This document shows positions 26,024-34,210 of a stretch of 64,000 nt of DNA, in pieces. Where the stretch lies: contig NZ_VJMG01000017.1 of assembly GCF_007004135.1 (NCBI RefSeq), forward strand, positions 16,849-80,848. Reading direction: 5' to 3'. The notes beneath the pieces were generated by a model. That model searched no databases. It was not told the DNA's origin and saw only the letters and a program-made list of their open reading frames with translations. A program made the translations under genes and the position numbers. This DNA is from Affinirhizobium straminoryzae. Lineage in GTDB: Bacteria > Pseudomonadota > Alphaproteobacteria > Rhizobiales > Rhizobiaceae. Every line of letters begins with the position of its first letter. Position 1 is the stretch's first letter.

Positions 26024-26632
26024 ATGGCTTATGATCAGCGCGAAACGAAGGAATGGCTCCGGGCGGTGGCGCGACACTTCAATGTGTCGCCCTCGCAATT
26101 GGCGTTGAATTCCGGCATCGCGGCATCCACGCTGACGCGCTATCTCAACGACACCACCAACACGGTCGGCATCAGCCAGTCATCGCTGGAGAAGGTGTCG
26201 CATTATTCCGGCTTCCGCCCGGGCCAGGTGCCGGGCCGCTCGCGCGGCCTGTCGGAACCGGATGTCCTGCCCTATGCGCAGGATGATGACCACAAGCCCA
26301 AATGGGTCGAAGCCGCCGTCGAGGCGGCCCGGGCGGGCAAGAATGGCGTGGAAGCCTGGGTCATGAAGGGCGCCGCGCTCGATGGATTGGGCGTCATGCC
26401 CGGCGATATCGCCATCGTCGACCAGAACCGCAGGGCAAAGGCGGGCGATATCGTCCTCGCCCAGATCGTCGATCACACGCTCGGCGCGGCCGAAACCGTG
26501 TTGCGGCTCTATCAGACGCCGTTCCTTGTCACCCACAGCATGCGCCTTGGCCCGCAGCGGCCCGAGCAGGTGGATGATGACCGGGTGTCGATCGCCGGCG
26601 TCGTCATAGCGACCATCCGCCTGCAGCACTGA
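26024..26632 (+). CDS. CI-like prophage repressor with S24-like domain, 202 aa
   Basis: Residues 20-42 form a helix-turn-helix (FNVSPSQLALNSGIAASTLT). Residues 110-200 resemble the LexA/CI peptidase fold (MPGDIAIVDQNRRAKAGDIV), but where the catalytic Ser of a GDSM motif is expected there is KGAAL (Ala118), and the usual Lys region reads ETVLRLY. The protein may therefore not self-cleave. It probably keeps the prophage silent by binding the operators on both sides. Start ATG 26024 is chosen because the upstream extension would cross the promoter. Confidence 0.75.
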   Translation: MAYDQRETKEWLRAVARHFNVSPSQLALNSGIAASTLTRYLNDTTNTVGISQSSLEKVSHYSGFRPGQVPGRSRGLSEPDVLPYAQDDDHKPKWVEAAVEAARAGKNGVEAWVMKGAALDGLGVMPGDIAIVDQNRRAKAGDIVLAQIVDHTLGAAETVLRLYQTPFLVTHSMRLGPQRPEQVDDDRVSIAGVVIATIRLQH

Positions 26633-26656
26633 ATTTCCTCCCCATCGCCGTCATGA

Positions 26657-26693
26657 ATGCACCCGTCCGCCGTGCGCTGTCGGGTGCATTTTC
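26657..26693 (+). terminator. Terminator after repressor gene
   Basis: Perfect 9-base arms ATGCACCCG/CGGGTGCAT with a 15-base loop, followed by TTTTC, 24 bases after the repressor stop. Confidence 0.7.
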
Positions 26694-26737
26694 GCGCATG
26701 GATATCATGATGGCGACTTAGGACATTTTTAACATGA

Positions 26738-26755
26738 ACGCACGCTAATGTGCGT
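26738..26755. promoter_or_regulatory. Inverted repeat upstream of rightward phage operon
   Basis: ACGCAC-GCTAAT-GTGCGT is a perfect 6-base-arm palindrome in the 150-base gap before the rightward genes. It may be a further regulator site, distinct in sequence from the ATAAGCA operators. Confidence 0.4.
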
Positions 26756-26780
26756 GATCAGCATAATGTGCAAATTGTGC

Positions 26781-26809
26781 TTGCTGAAATAAGCAAAGAT
26801 GCTTATCAA
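26781..26809 (+). promoter_or_regulatory. Rightward promoter with embedded operator palindrome
   Basis: A -35-like TTGCTG (26781-26786) and a -10-like TATCAA (26804-26809) are 17 bases apart. The spacer holds the perfect palindrome ATAAGCA-AAGA-TGCTTAT (26789-26806). Repressor bound there would block this promoter. The next start codon is at 26843. Confidence 0.6.
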
Positions 26810-26842
26810 TATGCAGCAGGATGATTTGCAGAGGATGCTGTC

Positions 26843-27130
26843 ATGCAACTGGAACAGAAGCTGGTCGGCTTGCCCGAGATCTGCGCCGCCTTCGGCGTAT
26901 CGGAAGCCTGGGTGCGTCGCCACCATCGCCGCCTGTCGCGCGAGAAGGGCATGCCCGAAAAATGCTCCATGGGCTGGGTCTGGCCGCGCAAGCGGTTCGA
27001 GGATTGGATCGACGGCGCCTATGGCCGCGCCGCGATCGAGGAGGCGGAAGAGCCCGCCGCCCGCGTGCCCACCATGATCGCCAACCAGAACCAGCGCCTG
27101 CGTGCTCGCTATGCGAGGGCAGGGGCATGA
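26843..27130 (+). CDS. Small HTH phage protein, 95 aa
   Basis: VGLPEICAAFGVSEAWVRRH is a clear helix-turn-helix of the excisionase/MerR-like kind. First gene of the rightward operon, directly behind the repressed promoter; it may be a regulator or the excisionase. Ends with ATGA overlapping the next gene. Confidence 0.6.
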   Translation: MQLEQKLVGLPEICAAFGVSEAWVRRHHRRLSREKGMPEKCSMGWVWPRKRFEDWIDGAYGRAAIEEAEEPAARVPTMIANQNQRLRARYARAGA

Positions 27131-27342
27131 CGGAAGATAAGTTCTGGTACGTCTACCATCCGCACGGCAACGCTCCCAAGTTCCGGCATTTGACCTACAC
27201 CAGCGCCCGTGAAGAAGCGCATCGCCTGGCGAGGGAAAATCCGGGCTGTGAGTTTTTGGTCTTGGAGGCCGTGTATGCGGCCATCCGATGCGACGTGCAA
27301 GGTCGCGTTCTTCGGCCAGTCGATGATGGCATTCCGTTCTAG
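27127..27342 (+). CDS. Small phage protein, 71 aa
   Basis: ATG 27127 overlaps the previous stop (ATGA). The protein (starts MTEDKFWYVYHPHGNAPKF) looks like a compact alpha-beta fold with a SAREEAHRLARENPG helix. Unknown function; similar short proteins are frequent in prophage early regions. Confidence 0.55.
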   Translation: MTEDKFWYVYHPHGNAPKFRHLTYTSAREEAHRLARENPGCEFLVLEAVYAAIRCDVQGRVLRPVDDGIPF

Positions 27343-27355
27343 AAGGGGCAGCAAG

Positions 27356-27616
27356 ATGACTGACAATCAGCAGGATCTTTCCGTCATCGTCCGTGCGCTC
27401 AGCCAGCACCAGCGCGGATGCTTGGAGGCGGTTGATCATTTCAAATTCCAGAAGATGACCGCTCGCGGCGGCTGGGCCGTGGGCGCGCAGCGTTACACGC
27501 TCGAAACCATCCGGGTGCTGCGGCGCCACGGCCTGCTGATCGTGCATGGCGGCCGCCTGCAGCTGACCCAGTCGGGCAAGCTGGCGCTGGATCGCATCCG
27601 GGAGAAGCAGCCATGA
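27356..27616 (+). CDS. Small winged-helix-like phage protein, 86 aa
   Basis: ATG 27356 has AGAAGGGG upstream. The sequence TLETIRVLRRHGLLIVHGGR and LQLTQSGKLALDRI looks like a winged helix of the kind seen in marR-type or phage regulators. Family not identified. Confidence 0.5.
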   Translation: MTDNQQDLSVIVRALSQHQRGCLEAVDHFKFQKMTARGGWAVGAQRYTLETIRVLRRHGLLIVHGGRLQLTQSGKLALDRIREKQP

Positions 27617-27897
27617 AGCCGCGCGACCTGATCCACCGGCTGGAGCAGCTGGGCGAGGATATGACCGATCTGCAGCGCCGTCTGCTGGATGACCTGAAAT
27701 CCTATGCCACGGCCTCGGAAGAGTATTTGTCGGCCGTCGAACGGCAGATTGAACGCGCAGCGCTTGCCAATGCCTCTGTCGTGGCGGAGGCGGCCTGGGT
27801 GCTGCACGAGGCGGAGGCGGATGCCGCCGCCACCCTGCGGGCCCGCCTGTCGCGCTCGGCCGCCGTGGCCTCCGGCTATCGGGGGTGCCTGCAATGA
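27613..27897 (+). CDS. Small helical phage protein, 94 aa
   Basis: ATG 27613 overlaps the previous stop (ATGA). Almost fully helical and Ala/Glu/Arg-rich (coiled-coil-like). No function can be assigned. Confidence 0.5.
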   Translation: MKPRDLIHRLEQLGEDMTDLQRRLLDDLKSYATASEEYLSAVERQIERAALANASVVAEAAWVLHEAEADAAATLRARLSRSAAVASGYRGCLQ

Positions 27898-28046
27898 GCC
27901 CGATGAGCGCCCTGCAGATCGCCATGATTGTCGTGCCGCTGATCGCCGGCCAGGCGCTGGTGCTGGTCGCGATCGCCGCCATCAACCGTTTCTGGCAGCG
28001 GAAAACCCCGCCCGTCTGCCGGAAAGGCGGGCCGGACGACGCCTGA
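27894..28046 (+). CDS. Small membrane protein, 50 aa
   Basis: ATG 27894 overlaps the previous stop (ATGA). One transmembrane helix (IAMIVVPLIAGQALVLVAIA) is followed by a basic tail (NRFWQRKTPPVCRKGG), so the C-terminus should be cytoplasmic. Such small membrane proteins in lysogeny regions can act in superinfection exclusion; here that is only a possibility. Confidence 0.5.
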   Translation: MSPMSALQIAMIVVPLIAGQALVLVAIAAINRFWQRKTPPVCRKGGPDDA

Positions 28047-28094
28047 AGGCGTCGGGCGGATCTCCGGCCCGCCATCCCTTTTCCCCGTTCCCCC

Positions 28095-28172
28095 GGGCTG
28101 ACGCCTCCTCCCTGGTCAGCCCCATCTTCCCCGGCGGCGCATGTTCTGCGTATCGCGCCGCCGGGGGCTTTT
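28095..28172 (+). terminator. Tandem hairpins before the second XRE gene
   Basis: The first hairpin (28095-28122) has arms GGGCTGAC/GTCAGCCC. The second (28129-28166) has perfect 12-base arms CCCCGGCGGCGC/GCGCCGCCGGGG followed by GCTTTTG. Together they should end transcripts of the rightward operon. The XRE and integrase genes beyond probably have their own promoter or receive read-through. Confidence 0.7.
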
Positions 28173-28203
28173 GTCTTCTGCCAACCCAAGCAAGGAGCAT
28201 GTC

Positions 28204-28635
28204 ATGACCAAGACCCCGCATCCCGATGATGTCATCGTCGGCGCCAACCTGCGCCAGCTGCGCATGCGCAAGGGCGCCAGCCAGGAGAAGCTGGCCGAAA
28301 ATCTCGGCATCACCTTCCAGCAGGTCCAGAAATACGAGAAGGGCACCAACCGCGTGTCGAGCTCGCGCCTGGTCGCCATCGCCCGCTTCCTGGGCTGCAC
28401 GCTGGAAGATCTGTTTGCCGGCACGGGCACCGATGCCGCATTGGGCAGCGCGCCCGCTTCGCCGCACCACAGCGCCCAGGCGCTGCGCCTCGTCACCGCT
28501 TTTGACCGCATCGAGGACGCCGCCACCCGCCGTCACGTCGTCGGCCTGGTCGAAGCGCTGGCGCCGTCCTTCTCCCTGCCGCTCGACACCCAGATCGGCG
28601 GCGGCATCAATCACCAGATCTGGGGCGCGGCATGA
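28204..28635 (+). CDS. XRE-family transcription regulator, 143 aa
   Basis: Residues about 10-65 are an HTH_3 domain (GANLRQLRMRKGASQEKLAE, then ITFQQVQKYEKGTNRVSSSR). The length and C-terminal half resemble rhizobial regulators of this type. AAGGAG sits six bases before ATG 28204. In the same unit as the integrase, it may control integration or excision. Confidence 0.7.
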   Translation: MTKTPHPDDVIVGANLRQLRMRKGASQEKLAENLGITFQQVQKYEKGTNRVSSSRLVAIARFLGCTLEDLFAGTGTDAALGSAPASPHHSAQALRLVTAFDRIEDAATRRHVVGLVEALAPSFSLPLDTQIGGGINHQIWGAA

Positions 28636-28802
28636 TCCTGCATGTCTACCTCGACGATGAAACGGTACTGCGCCTGCGCATGCTGGCGCGGGAAATGGAT
28701 CGCACCATCGCGAGCCTGGTGGAAAGTGCCGCCGCGGAGGCAGCGCTTGCGGCCTTCCGTCATCGGCAGGATGATCCGGCGCGCAGGCAGGAAGGTCACT
28801 GA
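28632..28802 (+). CDS. Small ribbon-helix-helix-like protein, 56 aa
   Basis: ATG 28632 overlaps the XRE stop (ATGA). A short strand (ILHVYLDDETVLRLRML) and a helix (EMDRTIASLVESAAAEAALA) give the pattern of an RHH DNA-binding protein. It ends two bases before the integrase start, so it could be a directionality or regulatory factor. Confidence 0.55.
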   Translation: MILHVYLDDETVLRLRMLAREMDRTIASLVESAAAEAALAAFRHRQDDPARRQEGH

Positions 28803-28804
28803 TC

Positions 28805-30013
28805 ATGGCAAAGACCACCACCCCCAAAATCCGTCACGTCGCATGGCGCGAGGGCCGGCCGCGCTTTGTGCCGGCCAAAACCCTGCGCGAGCAGGGCTTC
28901 AAGGGCAAGGATCTTCGTCATGATGATGGCCGCTGGTTTTCAGAAGGGGAAGCGCTCGATTGGTCGCGCGCCTTCTCCCGCTCGCTCGAGGAAGATCAGA
29001 AGCGGGGCGAGCAGGGGAAGACGGCCGCGCCGCGCAAGCCTGCGCATCCGCAGCCGGCGACGCCGGTGGTGCGGCGCACCGTCTATCCGTTGTCGCGCCT
29101 GTTTGAGGATTGGTTGCAAAGCCCGCGCGTTCGGGCCAAGGCGCCGGCCACGATCAAGGATTACCGCCAGAAGAGCCGGGTGATCGAAACGCATGATCCG
29201 GATCTCTGGGCCTGCGAAGTGGCGGCGCTCGATCGTCCCATCTGCTATGGGCTCTATGAGGATCTGTGGCGCGAGCGCGGCCTCGCCACCGCCCGGGGCG
29301 TGCTGACGGTGCTCGGCATCGCCATCAAGTGGGGCCTCAATTCCGGCCGCATCCGGGGGCTGGCCTTCAATCCGGCGCGCGATCTGGATATGAAGCAGCC
29401 GCCGCCCCGCGCGCGCTTCCTCACCAAGACGGAGTTTCTGGCCCTTGTCGAGGCGGCCGAGCGCCTTGGCCGGCCGGATATGGCCGATGTGTTTTACACC
29501 GGCGTATGGACCGCCCAGCGCCAGGCCGATCGGCTGGCGCTGAAACTGTCGGCCGTGCGCAACGGCCGCTTCATCGTCAGGCAACAAAAAACCGGCGCGA
29601 TCGTCAACGCGCCGGTTGCTCCGGAATTGAAAAAGCGCTGGGACCAGGCGGCCGAACGGCGGCGCGGCCGCGATATCCGCTCTGTCTTCGTGCACCTTAA
29701 CGAGGCCACCTGGGCGCCGTGGAACACCTACACCTATCGCAACCTCTTCGCCGAGATCCGCGAGGAGGCGGCCCGTCAGGTGCCGTCCGTCGCCACGGTC
29801 CAGGAAAAGGATTTCCGCTCCACCGGCGTCACCTGGATGGCGCTTGCCAAGCTCACCCTGCCGGAAATCTGCGCCGTCTCCGGCCACTCCCTGCAGGGCG
29901 CCACGCTCATCCTTCGCCACTATCTGGCACTGCACCCCGAAATGGCCACCACCGCCATCGGCCAGCTGGTCGAATGGTACGAGGCGGGCGGCAACGCGGA
30001 GCTAGCGGTGTGA
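28805..30013 (+). CDS. int: Prophage tyrosine integrase, 402 aa
   Basis: It catalyses site-specific recombination between phage and chromosomal attachment sites. The catalytic set is visible: Arg239 (WTAQRQADRLAL), Lys262 (VRQQKTGA), Arg338 (DFRSTGVTW), His361 (SGHSLQGAT) and Tyr373 (LRHYLAL). Residues 95-185 form the SAM-like core-binding domain, and the first 80 residues may be the arm-binding part. Located beside the tRNA-Lys gene, which is the presumed target. Confidence 0.9.
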   Translation: MAKTTTPKIRHVAWREGRPRFVPAKTLREQGFKGKDLRHDDGRWFSEGEALDWSRAFSRSLEEDQKRGEQGKTAAPRKPAHPQPATPVVRRTVYPLSRLFEDWLQSPRVRAKAPATIKDYRQKSRVIETHDPDLWACEVAALDRPICYGLYEDLWRERGLATARGVLTVLGIAIKWGLNSGRIRGLAFNPARDLDMKQPPPRARFLTKTEFLALVEAAERLGRPDMADVFYTGVWTAQRQADRLALKLSAVRNGRFIVRQQKTGAIVNAPVAPELKKRWDQAAERRRGRDIRSVFVHLNEATWAPWNTYTYRNLFAEIREEAARQVPSVATVQEKDFRSTGVTWMALAKLTLPEICAVSGHSLQGATLILRHYLALHPEMATTAIGQLVEWYEAGGNAELAV

Positions 30014-30075
30014 GGCTGGAACGGCACCAGAACGGAAAAGCCTCACGTGAGGCTTTTTCCAGCCTCAAGCCTCAC
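30011..30075. repeat. Cluster of TGAGGC/GCCTCA repeats and hairpin between integrase and tRNA
   Basis: Five copies of the hexamer lie at 30011, 30040, 30048, 30062 and 30069, in both orientations. GGAAAAGCCTCAC/GTGAGGCTTTT (30034-30058) can form a hairpin with a T run and should terminate the integrase transcript. TGAGGCTGGA and TCCAGCCTCA (30011-30020, 30058-30067) frame it. The cluster could also hold integrase arm-type sites. Confidence 0.65.
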
Positions 30076-30126
30076 AACCGATGTGTCAGCGGATTGTTGC
30101 AAGTCTTGGATTTCTCTAGATATTTT

Positions 30127-30202
<76 letters not shown>

Positions 30203-30455
30203 ATCCCCGTTTCAGCGCCTCGTTTCCGGCGGCGCCGTCGGTGTGAGGGGGCGTATAAAGGGGAAGTTTGGGGTTGTCCAGCGCCCTTTTCAAAAAATCT
30301 TCGTCTTGGATTGCGAAAATTATGCACCGCACACCAAAACGCCCGGAAAACAAGGCGTTTTGGCAATCGAAAAAAAACGCATGCGTTTTGAGGAACTCCG
30401 AGGCTAGGCTGGCGACTTGATGAGATGTCCATCATGACAGGGAGGATGAGGGGTG
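30203..30455. other. Gap upstream of tRNA and UPF0303 gene
   Basis: About 250 bases between divergent units. It must hold the tRNA promoter (leftward) and the promoter of the UPF0303 gene (rightward); GGAGG at 30441-30445 is the latter's ribosome site. I see no gene. Confidence 0.5.
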
Positions 30456-30947
30456 ATGACCATTCAGGACGACATTGCGCGGGTGCAGGAGCAAGAAAAG
30501 ATTCTGCGTTTTGACCGCTTCGATCTCGACAGCGCCTGGTCGGTCTGCGCGGATCTGCGCCGGATGGCGATGGAGCGCGGTTACGTGCTCTCGGCGGATC
30601 TTCGCATCAACGGCATGCAGGCGGTCTATTTCGCGCTGCCGGGAGCCAAGCCTGATTTCGAATACTGGATCTACCGCAAGCGCAACCTCGTACACCGCTT
30701 CCAGCGCTCTAGTTACGGCATCGGCCTCGAGCTGAAGGCCGAGGAAACGACGCTGGAGGCGAAGTGGGGGCTTGCGACGACGGAATATGCCTCGCATGGC
30801 GGCGGCTTTCCGATCCATGTCAATGGTGTTGGCTGCATCGGTACCGTCGTCGTGTCCGGGCTGCCGCAGCGCGAGGACCATAATCTGGTTGTCGAGGCGC
30901 TGGCCCGCCATCTGGGGCTTGACGACAGCGGACTGCGGCTGCCGTGA
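30456..30947 (+). CDS. UPF0303/HbpS-like heme-degrading-domain protein, 163 aa
   Basis: The length, a central RFQRSSYGIGLELKAEETT motif and the C-terminal Gly-rich stretch (HGGGFPIHVNGVGCIGTVVV) match the UPF0303 family (DUF336/HbpS-like fold). These proteins bind heme, sugar-type or other small ligands; the exact role is unknown. A GTG lies one codon before ATG 30456. Confidence 0.8.
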   Translation: MTIQDDIARVQEQEKILRFDRFDLDSAWSVCADLRRMAMERGYVLSADLRINGMQAVYFALPGAKPDFEYWIYRKRNLVHRFQRSSYGIGLELKAEETTLEAKWGLATTEYASHGGGFPIHVNGVGCIGTVVVSGLPQREDHNLVVEALARHLGLDDSGLRLP

Positions 30948-30957
30948 GGGCATTCGG

Positions 30958-30992
30958 ATGGCAGGCCGGTTGGACGGAGCAACCGGTCTGCC
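30958..30992. terminator. Hairpin between convergent genes
   Basis: GGCAGGCCGGTT and AACCGGTCTGCC pair with a single G-T mismatch around a 9-base loop. No T run is present, so termination is a weak call. Confidence 0.4.
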
Positions 30993-31004
30993 GTCCTGTG
31001 GTGT

Positions 31005-31256
31005 CTATCGGCGGATGAGGCGACCGAGTGCAATAAGGATGCAGGCGCCGATGAAGCCTGCAATCAGATAGCCGAGCCAGCCGCCCAGCATGATGCCGAA
31101 GGCGCCGAGAATGGCATTGGCGACGATGGCGCCGACGATGCCGAGCAGGATGTTCATCAGCACACCCATGTTGCTTTTCATGAACTGCTCTGCGAGCCAG
31201 CCGGCAATGCCGCCGATGATGATGGCTGCGAGCCAGCCGATCCCTGCCTGTTCCAT
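31005..31256 (-). CDS. GlsB/YeaQ/YmgE family stress membrane protein, 83 aa
   Basis: Three hydrophobic helices with Gly-rich turns (IIGGIAGWLAEQFMK, NILLGIVGAIVANAILG, GYLIAGFIGACILIALG) give the pattern of the GlsB/transglycosylase-associated family, linked to envelope stress in bacteria. ATG 31256 (MEQAGIGWLAAII) is chosen over longer in-frame starts. Convergent with the UPF0303 gene. Confidence 0.85.
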   Translation of the reverse strand: MEQAGIGWLAAIIIGGIAGWLAEQFMKSNMGVLMNILLGIVGAIVANAILGAFGIMLGGWLGYLIAGFIGACILIALGRLIRR

Positions 31257-31464
31257 GACCTTACCCTCCGGTTGGACGTTGCGTGTTCCTTGGCGTTCGG
31301 TGAACGTGCGGGAAACGCCAATGTTCCGGAACGGGCATCGGTCATAGTTCTGCCCATCCGGGCGATTGAAAGGAAAGGCTCGCCGAATCATGGCCGGCGG
31401 CGCTTTTCTTTCGGCCCCGTTGAATTTATGGACTGGTCCTCACCAGCACGAGGTTTGCCCGTTG

Positions 31465-34035
31465 ATGCGATCTGCCTTCCCGTCCCTGTCCGGTGCCCTT
31501 CGCCTTTTCCTCGTTCTTCTGCCGTTCATGGCAGCGGGGGCAGGCGCGCAGGAACAGCAGCCCGTGGTCTCGACGCCGCCTGCCGCGGCCATGACGCCTG
31601 CGGGAGTTGCGAACGGCGCGGCCGCCGCGCCGTCGGCGAAGCCTGAGGAGGGGTCGCTCGGCAATCCGGATTCCCGATCGGTGGCCATGCAAGCGGCCAT
31701 CGAGAAGGCGCGCGCGCAGCTTGCGGCGCTCAGCGAGGAAAAGTCGCGCGATGCGGAGGAGGATTTCCAGCTCGCGGAGCTGAAGCTGAAGGCGGATGAT
31801 CTGGCCGCCCAGCTTGCCCAGCACATGGCCGATATCCGCGACAGGCTGGGGCAGATCCAGGCCCGCATCACCGAGATCGGCGAGGCGCCGCGTGCCGGCC
31901 AGCCTGCGGAAGCGCCGGCGGTCACCGTCGAGCGCAACCGGTTGATTGCAGAACGCAACGAACTCAACGCCGTCTCCAGCGGCGCAAGCGAGATTGCGGC
32001 TGCCACTGGAAAGCTCTCCGCCAGCATCACGGAAATGCGTCGTCGGCTTTTTGCCGAGCATTTGCTCAAGCACACGGACCTGTCGCTGGATGTGTTCGTA
32101 GACGCGGGCACCGCCTTCCTCGATGAGGTGCATACCTTCCGGGATGCGCTCTCCGGTTGGCTGAGCTTTGCCTGGAAGTTCAAGAAGCTGCAGTTCCTGT
32201 CGGCCGTGGTGCTGTCTCTCGGCGCCGCCCTCGTCTTCCTGGTCGGCGGCTATCGCCTGTTTGGTCGCATGGTCAACCGCAACCTTCAGATGGAGGATCC
32301 GCCCTATATCACGCGGCTCTCCTTCGCCTTCTGGTCGCTGATGGTGCAGACGGCCTCCCTGACGGCCTTTTTCATCTCCAGCTTCTTTTTCATGATGAGC
32401 TTCAATGTTCTGCGTCTGGATGTGGCGCCGATCATCGGGGCCTTCTTCGGCTTTCTCTGGCTCGTCTTCTTCGTTGCGCGTCTCAGCGCGCTGGTCTTTG
32501 CGCCTGATTATCCGAACTGGCGGCTGGCGCGGGTCACCAATCATGGCGCACGCCAGCTCTACTGGCTGATCGTCAGCATGGCTGTGATCAACGGACTGGA
32601 TTATCTGCTCGGCCAGATCAGCGAGTCGCTCAACTCGCCGGTGGTGCTCGCTATCGTCAAGAGCCTGACGGCCTCCGTTCTGATCGGCCTGATCCTGATC
32701 GTGATGTCTTTCCTCAAGCCGCTTCTGCCGGAGGACCGGCAGATGGACGGTCAGGGGCGTCCCTTTCCGCGCGGCATCCCTGCGCTGCTGCGCCTCGCCG
32801 GCCTTGGCCTCATTCTGTGCGTGCTCAGCGGTTATCTCGGCGTGGCGCGCTTTGCCGCAACCCAGATGGTGCTGTCCGGCGCCATGCTGGTGACCATGTA
32901 TATCGGCATTCTCTCGGGGCGCGCCGTCGGCAAGCAGGGCGGTTTCGCCAAGACGGCCTTCGGGCGCTATCTCGCCGAGCGCTTCAGGCTGGGCGAGGTG
33001 GCTCTTGACCAGATCGGCCTTGGTGCCGGGCTCAGCATCAATGGCCTTGCGCTTTTGTTCGGCGTGCCGTTGATCCTGCTCACCTGGGGCTTCCAGATCC
33101 AGGATATCCAGAGCGCTGCCTTCCGGCTGTTCACGAAGATTTCGATTGGCAGCATCTCCATCTCGCTGGTCGGTATTCTCGGCGGCATCCTGCTGTTTTT
33201 TGCGGGCTATGCCACCACCCGCTGGGCACAGAGCTGGATCGATCGCAACGTGATGGCGCGCAGCCATGTGGATGCGGGCGTGCGCAACTCGGTGAAGACC
33301 GGCATCGGCTATCTCGGTGTGGGCCTTGCGGTGGTGATCGGCGTCTCGGCGGCCGGCATCGATCTCTCCAGCCTTGCGCTGGTCGCCTCCGCCCTCTCTG
33401 TCGGTATCGGTTTCGGCCTGCAGAACATCGTGTCGAATTTCGTCTCTGGCCTGATCCTGCTGGTCGAGCGGCCGTTCAAGGTGGGCGACCACATCGTCAC
33501 GGGTACGACGGAGGGAATCGTCAAGCGCATTTCCGTCCGCGCCACCGAGATCGAGACCTTCCGCAAGCAGTCGATCATCGTGCCGAATTCTGAGTTGATC
33601 AACGCATCCGTCGGCAACTGGACGCATCGCAACCGCGTCCAGCGCGCTGAAATCCCGGTGGGCGTCGCCTATGAGGCCGATCCGCAACGGGTGATCGACA
33701 TTCTCATGGAAACGGCGCTTGCCATGCCCGGCGTACTGCGCAATCCGGAGCCGCACGTGGATTTCCTGGGCTTTGGGCCGTCCTCGCTGAATTTCGAACT
33801 GCGCTTCTTCCTGTCCGACATGAGCGAGGGCATCGGCGTGCGCAACAAGGTGCGCATGGACATCCTGAAGCGCTTCCGCGAGGAGGGGATCGACATTCCC
33901 TATCCGCACCAGGATGTGAAGATCCTGGGCACAGTCACCACACGGCCGGAAGGACGCGGCGGCCAGCCATTGCAGCCCGCGTCGCAGGTGGACAAGGAGA
34001 CGCCCGGGGAAGGGGCAATCGAAGGCAAGGCCTGA
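31465..34035 (+). CDS. Mechanosensitive channel, large MscS family with DUF3772, 856 aa
   Basis: ATG 31465 gives a signal peptide (LRLFLVLLPFMAAGAGA). Residues about 60-220 are a helical periplasmic region (DUF3772-like), followed by many transmembrane helices and the MscS core. The pore helix (ASALSVGIGFGLQNIVSNFV) and beta domain (GDHIVTGTTEGIVKRISVRA) are typical. It probably protects from hypo-osmotic shock by releasing solutes, which fits a genome that handles betaines. Upstream in-frame starts (31366, 31390) are less likely. Confidence 0.85.
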   Translation: MRSAFPSLSGALRLFLVLLPFMAAGAGAQEQQPVVSTPPAAAMTPAGVANGAAAAPSAKPEEGSLGNPDSRSVAMQAAIEKARAQLAALSEEKSRDAEEDFQLAELKLKADDLAAQLAQHMADIRDRLGQIQARITEIGEAPRAGQPAEAPAVTVERNRLIAERNELNAVSSGASEIAAATGKLSASITEMRRRLFAEHLLKHTDLSLDVFVDAGTAFLDEVHTFRDALSGWLSFAWKFKKLQFLSAVVLSLGAALVFLVGGYRLFGRMVNRNLQMEDPPYITRLSFAFWSLMVQTASLTAFFISSFFFMMSFNVLRLDVAPIIGAFFGFLWLVFFVARLSALVFAPDYPNWRLARVTNHGARQLYWLIVSMAVINGLDYLLGQISESLNSPVVLAIVKSLTASVLIGLILIVMSFLKPLLPEDRQMDGQGRPFPRGIPALLRLAGLGLILCVLSGYLGVARFAATQMVLSGAMLVTMYIGILSGRAVGKQGGFAKTAFGRYLAERFRLGEVALDQIGLGAGLSINGLALLFGVPLILLTWGFQIQDIQSAAFRLFTKISIGSISISLVGILGGILLFFAGYATTRWAQSWIDRNVMARSHVDAGVRNSVKTGIGYLGVGLAVVIGVSAAGIDLSSLALVASALSVGIGFGLQNIVSNFVSGLILLVERPFKVGDHIVTGTTEGIVKRISVRATEIETFRKQSIIVPNSELINASVGNWTHRNRVQRAEIPVGVAYEADPQRVIDILMETALAMPGVLRNPEPHVDFLGFGPSSLNFELRFFLSDMSEGIGVRNKVRMDILKRFREEGIDIPYPHQDVKILGTVTTRPEGRGGQPLQPASQVDKETPGEGAIEGKA

Positions 34036-34058
34036 CGTGTCCAAGCCCTTGCAGTTTT

Positions 34059-34106
34059 GTCGCTTGTCAAATTTGGTCTCGTCGCGGCAAGCCGTGCGCA
34101 TGTCGT
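34059..34106. promoter_or_regulatory. Spaced GTCGC-type repeats upstream of the DMGDH-like gene
   Basis: GTCGC at 34059, GTCGC at 34081 and GTCGT at 34102 are 22 and 21 bases apart, on one face of the helix, about 105-150 bases before the start codon. AraC-family regulators often bind such direct repeats, and a GbdR-like regulator is encoded nearby. Confidence 0.35.
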
Positions 34107-34210
34107 AAACAGGCGTTTGGCCAAACCCGCGGAACTGCATAGTCCGCTCGAAAAGCTATGCATGGGCGCCGGCCAGCCGCGCCCGTTTCGTCCAGAGGGG
34201 ATTTTGCTTC

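Noticed and set aside
1..30013. Phage lysis genes or tail fibres within the window
   Set aside because: No holin, endolysin or fibre-like gene was found; they may lie beyond the left edge.
31426..34140. 904-codon minus-strand frame opposite the MscS gene
   Set aside because: Antisense shadow; the plus-strand frame has the MscS core and signal peptide.
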